Below are positions 1 through 10,996 of a stretch of DNA of 64,000 nucleotides, one piece after another. Positions within the stretch are counted from its first letter, which is position 1, and each line of letters begins with the position of its first letter. The DNA is from Mucidula mucida (Eukaryota > Basidiomycota > Agaricomycetes > Agaricales > Physalacriaceae), in the NCBI GenBank assembly GCA_015501055.1, contig JADNYV010000121.1:48920-112919 (forward strand), written 5' to 3'. The notes beneath the pieces were generated by a model, which had not been told where the DNA came from, ran no database searches, and worked only from the letters and a program-made list of their open reading frames with translations. A program made the translations under genes and the position numbers.

Positions 1-135
1 TACTGGTACCAAGTATACATATATTTCGCCCATTTTGACATGGTGAGCCCCGCGGGTACCCGTGACCCGGCGGGTTGTGGACTAACCCGTCTGTGCGGGT
101 ACGGGTACGGTCCGTGGTCCGGATACCCGCGGGAG
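1..135. repeat. GC-rich short repeat of GGGTACCCG-like units
   Basis: The stretch repeats short words such as GGGTACCCG and ACCCGCGGG in both orientations. It directly abuts the MITE that follows. No coding potential is seen. It may be the end of a larger repeat cut by the window edge. Confidence 0.4.
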
Positions 136-394
136 TACTGTACTAACGCGACCGTTAATTCACATAACGCGTCACAGGGCCCTGTGAAGTGAACTAATTC
201 GGCTTCCATAACGCGTAACAACGGTAAATTTTGTCGGGATCAGCCCAAATGCGGAAATTTTCGCCGCGACGGCTCGCGCCGCCGCCTCCCGCGGCTCCCA
301 ATATGGTCTATGGACCCTGGATGAACTACTGGTAATTTAGTTCACAATCATAACACGTAACATGCCGTGAAGATCCGGTCGCGTTAGTACAGTA
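136..394. mobile_element. MITE 1, Tc1/mariner-like, with TA target duplication
   Basis: A 17-bp terminal inverted repeat, CTGTACTAACGCGACCG, is perfect at both ends (138-154 and 376-392) and is bounded by TA on each side (136-137 and 393-394). TA duplication is the signature of Tc1/mariner transposition. The element is about 255 bp with no open frame, so it is non-autonomous. A subterminal word, TTCACATAACGCGTCAC, recurs with one change in the MITE at 19325-19572, which makes the two relatives. Confidence 0.75.
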
Positions 395-496
395 CCCGTG
401 CTGATCCTTAGGTAGTTCTCATTCCTTTACTACCCTTTGGTAAACCTCGTATACTGCTGTCGAGAACGTCTTATGTTGCTTCTCCCAGAAACCAAG

Positions 497-1312
497 ATTG
501 GATGACAGACAAGCCATTCTGGATTGTCCTTATTATTAATACACTGGTGGGATTTGCATACTATTTGCCTCTTACCTGGCTCCCCAGTGAGTATTTGAGC
601 ACATATTGAAGTTTAGGCATAGCTCATGCACCTCTTACAGCATTTGCTAGCAACCTCAACATTAGCGCCTCACAATTGTCTTTGGCTATTGCGCTTTTAA
701 ATGGTGAGACACATTGTTTGGAACCTACAGCTTATTTCTAAACACAAGTAAAGGCTCATCCCTAATTAGTTGTGTATCACTTGACTACCTCTTCGACAAG
801 TTGAACCCGTGGTCTTTAGCTCTTTGTATACTTTTTTCCGTTTTACTGGCCACCTTCATCATCTGGGGTCTCCTTTTAAAAAGCCTCATCGGCCTCATCT
901 GCTTTGGTATTGCATATGGCAGCCTTGCAAGGAGTTGGACGTGTCTATGGTCTGGGTTTATCAAACCTATTGTGAGTAAGTCTTCACCTCTGAATATCTA
1001 GCAACACATCATTGGAGCGCGCTTGCAGAGGACAATCCAAACCTTGCAATATACCTCTTTGAGTACCTGTCACAGTCTTGAGGGCTTGAAAACATATTGG
1101 CTACATCAATCTTCACCTCTTTGATTGTGTCCGTGTTGTCTTTGACAGGCAACCTAGCAAATGCAATGTTTCCCATAAGTGGAGGGCATTTCAAAAATAT
1201 TATTTTGTTTGTTGGAATATGTCTTGCAGGCACTGAAGGATTTGGTGTGCTTGGATGGAGCATGGATTTGCATAAAAGGCGGTGGAGTATGACCAATGCT
1301 ACCAGTCTATAA
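497..1312 (+). pseudogene. Decayed MFS transporter, monocarboxylate-permease-like, C-terminal half
   Basis: Fragments in several frames read as membrane helices of a fungal MCT-type major facilitator permease. Examples are a helix with FAYYLPLTWLPS (about 520-590), SQLSLAIALLNG (about 665-700), a long double-helix stretch with LNPWSLALCILFSVLLATF (about 800-970), and SLTGNLANAMFPISGG with FVGICLAG (about 1130-1235). A splice-like GTGAGT follows the first helix (about 587) and another follows KPI (about 972). Stops and frame breaks separate the pieces and the N-terminal half is missing, so this is a relic. Family assignment rests on helix pattern and remembered family resemblance. Confidence 0.55.
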
Positions 1313-1961
1313 AATATTACTACTGCAGGAAAAAAAATTGCCTGGTTTTTGCAACAAATATAATTGTGGTAATGTACACATAATAATACTAGAGGTTTTC
1401 AGAATATACACAATAACCTATAAAGAATGAGCTGACACTAGTTCTTAAGCATTTTCTGTAATGTTTATCCCTTAAGGATAACTTTTGTAGACTCCTGCTA
1501 CAATGAGATATTAGGCAGCCTTCATTAATCTATTGTCAATTTTGCATTTGGCCCACCCATCACAATCCTAACTTCAAGACTCTGCAAGCGCACTAGTCCT
1601 GATAAATTGAACACCACTAGAGGTACAAGACATAAACACCTTGCTTAGAAGCAACAAAAAGGTAGACATGTACCATCCCGCTAACCAAAGGCTATCTTCA
1701 GTTCACTCAATGTGGCCTTGTTTCCTTTAATTAACCCCACTGTGTCCGCAATACAACATGTCAACTGCACAGACGTGCTCTGCAGCTCTAATTGCTCTAA
1801 TGTGTCTGCAATATTGTTCTTTAACCATTGGACAAGGTTATTGTTTCACCCAGTAACCTGCAGCCTGTGTAGGCATAGCACAGACAATTGTAAATTGCAC
1901 AACTCAGATAGTGGTGCGTTCAGAAAGGCATTTGTGTCAGCACCATATATACTGAGCACAT
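1313..1961. other. Intergenic, no gene seen
   Basis: AT-rich sequence between the transporter relic and the F-box fragment. Only short, low-complexity open frames occur and none has a convincing protein pattern. Confidence 0.5.
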
Positions 1962-2528
1962 TCAGACGAGGGAAAGGATTGTGAGCAGTGAAGGATTGTT
2001 CTCTACCCCACCCAAGCAAAGCGTGACATTCTTTTTATTAAGAAGTTGTAGAAGCTTGGTATACGGCTGAACCAAGGGAGATTTCCCATTTCCAAATAAG
2101 GGTACCTCTTTGAAGAGAGTTAGGCCGGTAATGGATACAGAGAGTGTTTTGTGCGGTGAGCTCAAAACCTTCATGAGCTTCTGCACATGATATTTAGATG
2201 GGATGAAGAGCAAGAGGGGTGCACAATAATGGCAGCAAATGTAGGTCCAAGTTAGGTGAATAAGCGCACACTGCAGAAGAATGGCTTTGTTGAGAGCAAG
2301 GTGGGAAATAATGAGGTCAAGTATCTCTGTGGGTACAAGCCCAAATGGCCCATTTAAAGCATTTAAACGCTTAGGATGGTGGAAAAACTCTGCAATGTAA
2401 TCATGAAGAGTGTTGAATGTCATGGTGGGAAAAGAAAATATGAAGCCTTCCGAGAAATAGAAGTGAAATAGATTGATCTGAACCTTTAAGATTGTTTCTC
2501 CACAATCAAGCATCCAAGAGCTGCACAA
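1962..2528 (-). CDS. F-box domain protein fragment
   Basis: A single open frame of 188 codons. Around residues 63-90 it has the basidiomycete F-box pattern, a proline before a leucine/isoleucine-rich helix (VPTEILDLIISHLALN), then CALIHLTWTYICCHY. F-box proteins bind Skp1 and bring substrates to SCF ubiquitin ligases. Agaricomycete F-box proteins are usually 400-600 residues, so this one lacks most of its substrate-binding C-terminus and may be a truncated or decaying copy. It lies between a transporter relic and a copia remnant, and no intron is obvious. The F-box call is fairly good; whether it is expressed is doubtful. Confidence 0.5.
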   Translation of the reverse strand: MCSSWMLDCGETILKVQINLFHFYFSEGFIFSFPTMTFNTLHDYIAEFFHHPKRLNALNGPFGLVPTEILDLIISHLALNKAILLQCALIHLTWTYICCHYCAPLLLFIPSKYHVQKLMKVLSSPHKTLSVSITGLTLFKEVPLFGNGKSPLVQPYTKLLQLLNKKNVTLCLGGVENNPSLLTILSLV

Positions 2529-2945
2529 ACCTCACCTATGGCTGGCATACACAAACTCTGTGAAGTACATATCTCTGTGAAGAACATGAGAACACTAGGA
2601 GCTTTTAGCATTTAAAACATTGCACATCTTGTATAAGACACAATGCTGGAAATGGGGAGGGCAGGCGGAACAATTCTAGGGGCCAGTAAAGTATGCTACA
2701 CTTTCTTGGCAACATTTACACGTCAATTCCGAGACGTTTGAACGTCTAGAACGTCTACCCAACTAGCCTGACCCGCTGACAAAGGAAATATCCCGTCTTG
2801 AACACATAATATCCACCTTGGCAACCCCACAAATATCAACTTTAGGGTTCTATGTACCGGCTCCACAGGTTTCTAGGCTGCCTTGGAAAGAAGTTTTTAA
2901 GAAGTCATTATTGAACCTTTTGGGAGTATTGAGTTTAATGTTAAC
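2529..2945. other. Intergenic, no gene seen
   Basis: AT-rich sequence upstream of the F-box fragment and next to the copia LTR pieces. No open frame with a recognisable pattern. Confidence 0.45.
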
Positions 2946-3016
2946 TGTAAGAACAGAGTGGACACATAAGTACACGAATAGATCCTCAGACGTTGTAGTA
3001 GACAACAAACAACTCG
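2946..3016 (-). repeat. Internally deleted copia LTR copy
   Basis: It starts with the same TGTAAGAACAGAGTGG as the LTR at 3027 and follows it for about 38 bp. It then skips about 50 bp and resumes in the segment with GTAGACAACAAACAACT. It is a deletion derivative lying in tandem with the full LTR. Confidence 0.55.
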
Positions 3017-3026
3017 ATTAAGTACC

Positions 3027-3228
3027 TGTAAGAACAGAGTGGATACATAAGTACACAAATAGATCTACAGGTACGATGAGCATGTCAATAAGTAAGAGAA
3101 GTAAAACTACTCACCCTCAGATGTTGTGGTAGACAACAAACAACTGAGGGTGATCGGTAACTACAAAACACTTAAATACCATAATGTCCGGCAAATCCCG
3201 GCGTGCACCACCTACTCATTCCTTAACA
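3027..3228 (-). repeat. Ty1/copia LTR (3' LTR of the adjacent remnant)
   Basis: About 202 bp. Read on the minus strand it begins TGTTAAGGAATG and ends CTGTTCTTACA, the usual TG...CA form. The element interior ends in a polypurine run, CGCCAGGGGAAG, immediately before the LTR, as expected for a plus-strand primer. Inside is a near-perfect hairpin (3112-3120 pairs with 3144-3152, CACCCTCAG/CTGAGGGTG). Confidence 0.65.
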
Positions 3229-5019
3229 CTTCCCCTGGCGTCACACCTCCTCCAGTTAAGACCCATCTGCCTAACAAACTTCTCATGAGTCGCCCTTGGT
3301 AACGCCTTCATCAGGATGTCGGCAATATTCTCCTTTGTTGATATTGCCATAATGGTAATTTCGCCATTCCGGACGTGATCCTAAATATAATGGAATCAAA
3401 CATGAATATGCTTCAATAACCCATGCACCTTGTTTGTCTCGGTAAGGCTAATGGACCCAAGGTTGTCGTCAACAAGCGAGAAGAGAAAATCCTCGCAAAG
3501 ACCCGCTTCATCAAGCCAGTTCTTCATCCACATGGCTTATTGAGCTCCCCAACTCGTAGAGATGTACTCCAATTTGATTGACGATAGCGCAACAACAACC
3601 TGACACTTAGCCAACCATGATACAGGTGCGCCTCCCATGAAGAAGATATATCCTGAAGTAGAACACCGAGTATCCACACATCCTGCCCAATCCGCATCCA
3701 CATACCCGAGAGGTTCAACACCTTGCCCTGCCTCTATGCTATCCACTGTGCGGTACAAGATCCCATAGTCAAGCGTGCCACAAACATAATGGCAAACACT
3801 GAACAACAACTTCCAGTGTTTAGGTGCAGGATTGCTCTGTACATGGCCAAGCGCGCTGCATGCGAATGAAAGATCAGGTCCGTAATGCAGAATTCCCCAT
3901 TGTCGCGGTATCTGGAGCGAACACATGGGTCAGCCTTTGAGGAAGTGAAACCCAACTCGCAATAACGGTCCTCCAGTGTCATGTACCAGATATCACCAGC
4001 CTGCACCATACCATATAACGGCCGTTTCAACATACAGACCTTCAACTCCTCCCCCGGTTTGACAAACCCCTTCGGCTGCTTCATGTACACCGGTTTGTCC
4101 AACCATCCATTGAGGTAAGCTGCCAAAAAGTCCCACTGCTTAAAATACAACCAACAAACTGCGCCAATAGCAATCAACATCCATGTTGACTCCATCCTCG
4201 CGACCATGGCCCACTTACTCCCATACTCATCACTCCGCATCAAATCTCCTCGCAACACATACTGTCCTTTTGATTTGACGATACTGCCATCACCTTTGAC
4301 TTTCAAATCGTACACCCACATCCCCTCAAGAAGATGTACACCCTCGGGCTTCTCCACCAACTCCCACACATCTCGCTTCACAAGAGTATCATACTCCTTC
4401 TGCATGGCAGGCATCCAGAGATCGGGGTCCTTCATGGCTTGCTCGTACAACCGGGGAATATGTACATCAATGCCGCCCTTCACTAGACTCGCGAAGACCC
4501 AAGGACTCTCAAAGTAAGGTTCCATCTCTGGGTGTTCATTTACCATATCAACCATGTTGACAGACGGACGAATAGTATTGCGTGCCCAATCTTTGCCAGC
4601 AAGACGAGCTTCCATTTCCACATGCTCAGCAGCTATCATCTTTATGGCTTGTTCTGAGGGCTTCGGAATGCATGATGAACAATGTGGTGCAGGCGGAGGT
4701 GACGGTGGACGACTCGGAGGAGAGCTGGATGTAGGAGTTGACGGCAATGACGTTACACTAGACGAGGATACATCTGGCAACGCAACACGGACAGGCGCAG
4801 CTGGTTCAAACACAATATCATTGTTGTCAGCAGTTCGTGTGCGGTGCATGGTACCCTCTTCAAATATGATGTTGCAAACCTCAAAGACGTCGTTGCAACG
4901 AGGATCATAGATATGATACCCACGCCGTCCCATATACCCCATCATGACTCCACGCCAACCTTGTTGGCCTAGTTTGCCTTCAACTCGGTCAAGATCTTTC
5001 ACTCAAACATCAGACCCCC
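3229..5019 (-). pseudogene. Ty1/copia pol remnant (reverse transcriptase and RNase H)
   Basis: From right to left on the minus strand: an integrase-to-RT linker (about 5002-4400), the first half of a copia reverse transcriptase (VRDVWELVEKPEG-like start near 4380, then AAYLNGWLDKPVYMKQPKGF), and a late connection/RNase H segment in another frame (3537-3926, with DADWAG and ALSSIKLEY). A C-terminal tail (about 3230-3540) matches the usual copia ending about enclosing and defending the 3' LTR. The part that should carry the catalytic YVDD box is missing between the two frames near 3.93 kb, so the copy is inactive. An in-frame TGA sits just inside the right edge, and the right end is cut by the gypsy LTR at 5020. 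Confidence 0.75.
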
Positions 5020-5550
5020 TGTTAGCGACTGACTAAGCCACGAGACTCAACCAGGTACCACAGCAAGAATTTAGGGAAGAAAGCGTTCGCGTTTGTAGAA
5101 CTAGGCTAGGCCAGGTGTATAAACGAGATCGGAACTAAAGTACAATGATACTATACTACTGTTTATATACTAGTAAGCCTGTGTTTGGGACTCCTTGTCC
5201 ATACATGTTTCCGCTAGGGATAACTCCACGCCCTTGACCCAGTGTTGTATGCTACTAGTCCATGAAACCATTAAATACGAGTGGTAACTGCATGTAAGTA
5301 ATAATACTGAAACGACCATGTGTGCTACGAGTGTCGGTGGTGTGTATGCAATAGGAAGTCCATGAGGTGTCGGCATGTATGATGTCATCCATGTGTTGGA
5401 TGTGTGTCCGACATGAGTACGGCTTCGGTAATGAAAAGGAGTACGATCGGTGACAAAACAGATGATGAAACAGTCCGTTGGTTGATAAGACAAGCCCCCC
5501 AATAAGATATGATGAGATGTGAGAATGTGAAAATATGGCGATTCATAACA
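5020..5550 (-). repeat. 3' LTR of the gypsy element
   Basis: Begins and ends with TGTTA...TAACA inverted termini. It matches the LTR at 10997-11526 over its whole length at roughly 92-93% by eye, with mostly transition differences. Confidence 0.9.
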
Positions 5551-5563
5551 TCACCCCCTCCTT
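5551..5563 (-). other. Polypurine tract of the gypsy element
   Basis: On the minus strand AAGGAGGGGGTGA lies directly before the 3' LTR, the expected place and composition for the plus-strand primer. Confidence 0.7.
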
Positions 5564-7271
5564 AAGGCGCAAGTTCCATTCTGCGCCAGAGTTTCTCCAT
5601 GAGGGCTGCAGAGGGTAGCGTGACGTCGAGGGGTTCGGTATCGGGCGGTGGCATGGGTCGGAATAGATGTGACGGAAATTGCGACATGGGAACTTCAATG
5701 TGAGCAAGCGCAGGTGGCTTCGGCTTGTTCGGGTACTGCTGGTGGAAATTGCGAATAGCTTCGTCGGCATTCTTGAGATTGCATGCCGGTTCCCATGTCT
5801 GTTCGTGTGTGCCATAACCCTTCCAGTGAACCTTGTATTGGAAACCCCCGCGGTACTTCCGGGAATTAACCACTTTCTCAACCTCCCATTCCGGTTCGGC
5901 TCCTTCCAGCACAGGCGGTGGACGCGTGTCTCGAGGTTGCATCGGAAATTGCGGCTCGTGGTAAGGCGTCAACAGGGCCTCATTGAACACAGGATGAATG
6001 CTTTTCCAAGTGTGAGGAATCTGGAGCTTGTAAGAGCTCGTCCCGACTTTCTTAATCACTTTGAACGGTCCGAAGTGTTTGTCATTGAGCTTCTTCATTG
6101 GTCGGTCCGTGCTGAGATTTGTCCCTTCCAGCCATACTTTGTCGCCCGCCTTGTATTCTACTGCGTCTGTCCGCTTCCTGTCATAAAACCGTTTCAGATC
6201 CTCCTTTGCCATCTTCAATGCCAACCCTACTTCGTCCCATGTTTTCCTCATGCCGTTGGCAAACTCCTGCGCAGTCACATTTCTCGATGCCGTTTTCGGA
6301 GCGGTGCCTTTGTAGGGGTGTCTGCCCATGTCTGTGAAGAACGGAGTGACTTTGGTTGCCGAGTGTACCCGATCATTGTAAACGAATTCGGCAGAGGGTA
6401 GCCATTCGTGCCAGTCGTTCTGATGATAATTGACAAATAACCGTAAGAAATGTTCTATCTCTTGGTTCAACCGTTCTGTTTGCCCGTTTGCCTGTGGATG
6501 GTACGCCGTCGTGAAGTTCCCTTCAATGCCCAATAGCCAGTACAACTCCTTCATAAAACGCGAGTGGTATTGCGGACCTCAATCATGTATCATCTGTCGT
6601 GGTATTCCATGTATGGGGAAAATGCGATCACGGTAGATGCGGGCCATGCCTTCTGACGTCAGAGTGGTGTGTGTTGGTATGATGCGTAATCTCTTTGTGA
6701 AATGATCCACAAACGTGCTGATCGCGTTGTATCCTCCCGATTCCGGCAGCTCTCCAATCATGTCCGTCCCTACTACCTCCCATGGCTCGCTTGGCACATC
6801 AATAGGGTGAAGGGGTGCGGCCGGCTTCGTGCGATGTGACTTTGTGGCCTGGCATTTTTGACACCCTTCTACGTATTTGCGGATGTCTCGGCTGATTCCG
6901 GGCCACCAATAGGTGCGTGTGATCAATTCAAGAGTCTTGTATCGTCCCGGATGCCCTGCAAGCTGTGCATCATGGTGCATTCCAATAACTCTTCCCCGCA
7001 ATTCCTTGTCCTTTGGTATGTAAATACGGTCTTTCCACATAATACGTCCATTTTCCTTCTCTTTCCATCCTTTTTCTTTGTTTTCTAATGCTTTTTGTAC
7101 GTATCTGTCTTTGTTTCCTTTTCTTTGTTTGATTTTGTTAAGTAATTCGTCCTCCGGTGTATCTACTGTATGTAAAGAAAATTGAATTTGTGAAATAAAA
7201 AACTCCGGCTTGAGCAAAACAATGTTTTCGTTATCTTTTTCCCCCTTCTCAAGGCCTGTCATCCTTGACAA
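5562..7271 (-). pseudogene. Gypsy integrase with C-terminal chromodomain
   Basis: The right part (6579-7271) holds the zinc-binding HHCC region (HHDAQLAGHPGRYKTL, then CQKCQATK) and the first catalytic aspartate in GTDMIGELP, with a second at FVDHFTK. The left part (5562-6554) continues the core (GQTERLNQEIEHFLR) and ends with a chromodomain (VHWKGYGTHEQTWEP) at about residues 230-290, which in this group targets integration to marked histones. The halves are separated by one in-frame TGA at about 6580, in a place where chromoviruses have the codon for arginine (Asp-Arg-Gly-Pro). This is consistent with CGA changed to TGA by deamination. Confidence 0.85.
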
Positions 7272-8675
7272 GGCATCAGCTTCCCCATCGTCTTGCCCGG
7301 CTTGTGAATCATCTGTATGTCATACTCCACTAACTCTGTAACCCATCTCGCCTGCCTCCGATTCAACTTCTGTGGCTTCCGGAAGTACTGGAGGTTTTGA
7401 TGATCGGTAAACACCTCCACCGTTTCCTTTGCTCCAAGGAGATATTGTCTCCAGTCGTCAATCAAGTCCATAATAGCCATCATCTCTTTGTCATAGATCT
7501 CATAATTGCGCTCTACTTCGTTCAGCGCGCGAGACCGAAAGGCTACTGGTCTCCATTTTACGTCAACCAACTCGCCCCGTTCGCATAGTTCGAGGAGTCT
7601 GCCTCGACTCAAAACTTGCCGTCGTCGCGTGGTATGATCAGAACGGGTTGTTCCGTCATCCTCCGCTTCAACTCCTCAAATGCCTTGTGCTGCTCCATGC
7701 CCCAAATCCACTCGCCCTTCCCGGTTAGCAATGTTAATGGCTTCGCTACTCCCACAAATCCCCGGATGAAACGTCGGTAGAAGTTGCAGAAGCCTAGGAA
7801 TGACTGTACTTCCTTCTTCTTTGTCGGCTCCTTCCATTCCTTCACTACGGCCACTTTTGCCGGATCTTCTCCTCCTCCAACAATAACTCCCAAGTAATCT
7901 ACAGTATGTGCCTCAAAACTACATTTCTTGGGTTTTAAATACAACTTATTTACTCACAATATCTCTAGTACTCGTCGTACAATATGCCTATGTTCTTCCA
8001 ATGTGTTTGTAAAAATAAGTATGTCGTCTAAGTAAACTATAACATGTCCTTCATCAATCAACTCCTTCAGAATGTGATTCATGAATGATTGGAACATTGC
8101 CGGCGAGTTTGTAAGTCCGAAGAACATGACTGAGGGCTCGAACAGGCCTCGGTCTGTTCTAAACGCCGCTTTCCACTCATCACCTTCTTTGATCCAGATG
8201 TTATTGTAACCCCATCGGACATCCATCTTTGTGAAAACCTTTGCTCCCTTCAACTTGTCAATAAGCTCCTGAATCAACGGCAAGGGGTATCGGTTCTTGA
8301 TTGTCATGTCGTTCAACTTCCAATAATCCTGTACTGGCCAAGGCTTCCGTCCTTCTTTTTGACAAAGAAGAAGGGTGACACCATAGGTGAAATTGATGGC
8401 CGTATGCATCCCGTGTGTATGTTTTCCTCCAAGAACTCATCTAATGCCTTCTGCTCAGATGGACTAAGGGGATAGACCTTGCAGTCAACCGGTTTGGAAC
8501 CAGGCGTGAGTTCTATCGCGTGATCCCAGGGTCTTCGCTCCGGTAACTTATCAAAGTCCGCCTTGCTAAATACATCGGAGAATTCCTCAATGTAAGGTGC
8601 AGCAGCAGATGAAGGCTGTTGTGATCTCAGCTTTTCACCGCTTTTGCGATAGTTGTCCCAGTCCATCCAGAACAA
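7259..8675 (-). pseudogene. Gypsy reverse transcriptase and RNase H
   Basis: Three open pieces in shifted frames cover the RT. They read [12 protein letters not shown] near 8350, KMDVRWGYNNIWIKEGDEWK, then the active site YLDDILIFTNTLEEH near 8000, then KKCSFEAHTVDYLGVIV and FLGFCNFYRRFIRGF. RNase H follows (7259-7612; EVFTDHQNLQYF). At least three frame breaks or stops (near 8330, 7950 and 7610) interrupt it, so no intact enzyme can be made. Confidence 0.85.
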
Positions 8676-9526
8676 CGCTCTCCCTCTTCCAACTTCTCTT
8701 CTACATCTTCTCCTTCATCTTCTGGCGAGTCATACTCGGGTAGATAGCCGCAGCGGTCTGGGCATCGATCAAAAGTCAATGTGGATTCCGTCCAGTTGAT
8801 CGTGGGGTTGTGATATCGTAGCCAATCTAGCCCCAAAAAGATACTTGTTTTGCCGAGATTGGTGACGGCCAACTCAATCTTTTCGGCGTGATCTCCGATC
8901 TTCATCCAACCTCCACAAAACCTTCGATTGCTCCTCCCTCGTTTAGGGTTCCATCCGCATTGTAGACAGGGAGCTTGACCGGTAACTCCTTGATCGGGAG
9001 TCCGTTCTTCTCGACAAATTCTTTATTGACACAAGAACCCGTTGCTCCACTGTCAAGAAGGGCACTTGTTTCCCATTCAGAGCCTGTGTGTACGCTCTCT
9101 ATGGTTACTCGGAGTTTCATGTCCTGCCCCTTTGTTCCCCGGATGTACTTCCTCGACTTTTTCAACTCCGTCACAACTTCCACCGCAGCTTCCTTTGTCA
9201 ACGCTCTGATCGCCATCACCTTCTCCTCCGTCGCTTCTCTCTCTCTCCGCTCCGGCATCCATGCTCTCAAAATTCCCACTGCTCTCGACACGTCATCCTC
9301 TCTTAGCCGTTGTGCGATCCACTCGGGCGTATTTGGCTCAAATCTTTCTTTCGCAGGTTTTGGTGGTAAAGTCGTCGATGATATTTTAGATGTTTCAGTA
9401 CCCGTACTGTAAATAGATTCTGCATCTGACGACCCTTTCCTTGATGACTGCTCCGGCAGGACTGCGTCTACTGCGGGAGCTTCGCAAAACCCAACTCTTC
9501 GGCCAACTTCTTCTTCTCCTCGTCGT
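8627..9526 (-). pseudogene. Gypsy protease region
   Basis: The aspartic protease active site LLDSGATGSCVN is seen near 9040. The second half (GKTSIFLGLDWLRYHNP) is in another frame beyond a break at about 8903. The frame differs from that of Gag, which in an intact element would be bridged by ribosomal frameshifting or a fused ORF; here decay makes this undecidable. Confidence 0.75.
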
Positions 9527-10396
9527 TCATTTCGGTCCATAGACCCCGAATCGTCTGGGGTCGACCCTTCTTGGACAGAACCTGCTGACATGGCCGTGTT
9601 CGCCACAGCTGAAGCAGAGTCCCCTTCGACGTGCATTGTCGATGTCCATCGGCCTGCCGGCTCCTCCATAGGTAACACCGGTGGCATCTCGTTGTGTGAT
9701 CGGCGTTGGAGGTGGGTTCGTAGGATTAGCTCTCGATGTAGCCACCTGCGGAGCTTGAGGCCGGGACTGCATGCCGGACCTCTTGCTCGCCGCCCGCCTT
9801 CTCCACAGCTGATTGATCTGAAGGATCTGTGCCTTCCAATCCTTGTACTTCTCTGGCAACCCGTCTCGGCTGCCATAGATCTGATCAATGATCTTCTCGT
9901 TGACGTTGGTCTCGAGAAGTCGCACGACATATGCGTCATCCTTCGAGTATTCCGCCTGAGTGAGCAGAACCTCAAACTTCTGGAAGAAATCTTGAGCGGT
10001 GTCTTGCCCCTGGCACAACCGCTTGATCTGGTCTTGCACGTCTCGTGTGAGGTTGGAATCCACAAATTGCTCCTTCAGATGCTCCTTAAACTCCATCCAA
10101 GAGACTGTCTATTCCTCTTCCTCCTCGTCAAAATTCTGATCCGAGTAGTTCTGGACCCATGCATTGACATGATCTCCTCGGATGTAGGAGAGAACAATAT
10201 TGATCCTTTCAGAGTCAGATGTGAGGTTGTTCTTCTTGTTACGGATGTATGTAAACATGGATCGCCACCAGCTCTTGTACTTGGCCTTGTCCCCGTCATA
10301 GTCATAAGGCTTGTTGACAATCGATTGGCCTTTGGTTTTAACATCGGCGTGATGAGCGGGTGTGTGAGGAGCGGTTTTGGGTGCTTCGTTGGACAT
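9527..10396 (-). pseudogene. Gypsy Gag polyprotein
   Basis: Starts at 10396 (MSNEAPKTAP). It shows the retrotransposon Gag pattern (YDGDKAKYKSWWRSMFTYI; later FEVLLTQAEYSKDDAYVVRLL) and ends with one CCHC zinc knuckle, CFSCGEHGHVSRFC, for RNA binding. One in-frame TAG just after a run of glutamates (about 10107) interrupts it, probably from CAG. Apart from that stop the frame is open for 290 codons. Confidence 0.85.
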
Positions 10397-10982
10397 GATG
10401 AATCGGGGCGATAGGATTGGAGAGTGAAAGGGTGAAAGTGGGGAGGTGGGTGATGCAGATTTGGATGAAACGGGTGAGGGAATAGAGGTTTGGATGAATA
10501 AGGAGGAGTTGCCTAGATCTGAAATAGAATCCAGGACTTGGTAGGGTGGGGAATGATGGTGTGTATCGTAAGGTAAGTAAAGTAGGTAGGTATTGTAACT
10601 GTCTATGCTATTTTACCGACTACTGACTACATATCTACGGAGCCCAAGAGCTTGTCACAAGTTCGCAATTGCCCAGCCGACGTCCCTCTGGTGTGAGGTA
10701 AGCCGAAGTTTTCCTGGGAACGGAGGTTGACCCGTAAACAGCGCCCACTGTAGGGCAACTGCCAAAAGTTTGTTCTCATGAGAGCGGCTACTTCCAGCAC
10801 CCGAGGCAGTTATCTCTAACTGTTAGCCGGCGCTACTGGGACCAATACACACGTATGCGGTCGTGCGCTGGAATTAGGAATCCGTCGATCTGTAAACAGG
10901 GAAAGGGAAACAGGGGAATGTGCGATGATCAAACAGCAAAGTGCTGATCAACGATCAGAGATGTGTGGTAGGTGGTAGAAAG
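10397..10982 (-). other. Gypsy 5' leader, noncoding
   Basis: Sequence between the priming site and the Gag start. It contains no open frame and is the expected packaging and leader region of the element RNA. Confidence 0.55.
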
Positions 10983-10995
10983 TAGTTCCGATCTT
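10983..10995 (-). other. Self-complementary primer binding site of the gypsy element
   Basis: One base inside the 5' LTR, the minus strand reads AAGATCGGAACTA. Its complement, TAGTTCCGATCTT, is found exactly in the LTR on the same strand (11114-11102). That is where the transcript should begin, about 31 bp after a TATA box. This is the arrangement used by Tf1-type elements, which prime reverse transcription with the 5' end of their own RNA rather than a tRNA. No tRNA-type TGG-starting site is present. Confidence 0.75.
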
Positions 10996-10996
10996 C

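Noticed and set aside
5679..6401. Plus-strand open frame of 240 codons
   Set aside because: It lies opposite the integrase/chromodomain coding strand and has no family pattern; it is a reverse-strand shadow of the gypsy element.
9590..10414. Plus-strand open frame of 274 codons
   Set aside because: Antisense to Gag, whose zinc knuckle and other motifs are clear on the minus strand.
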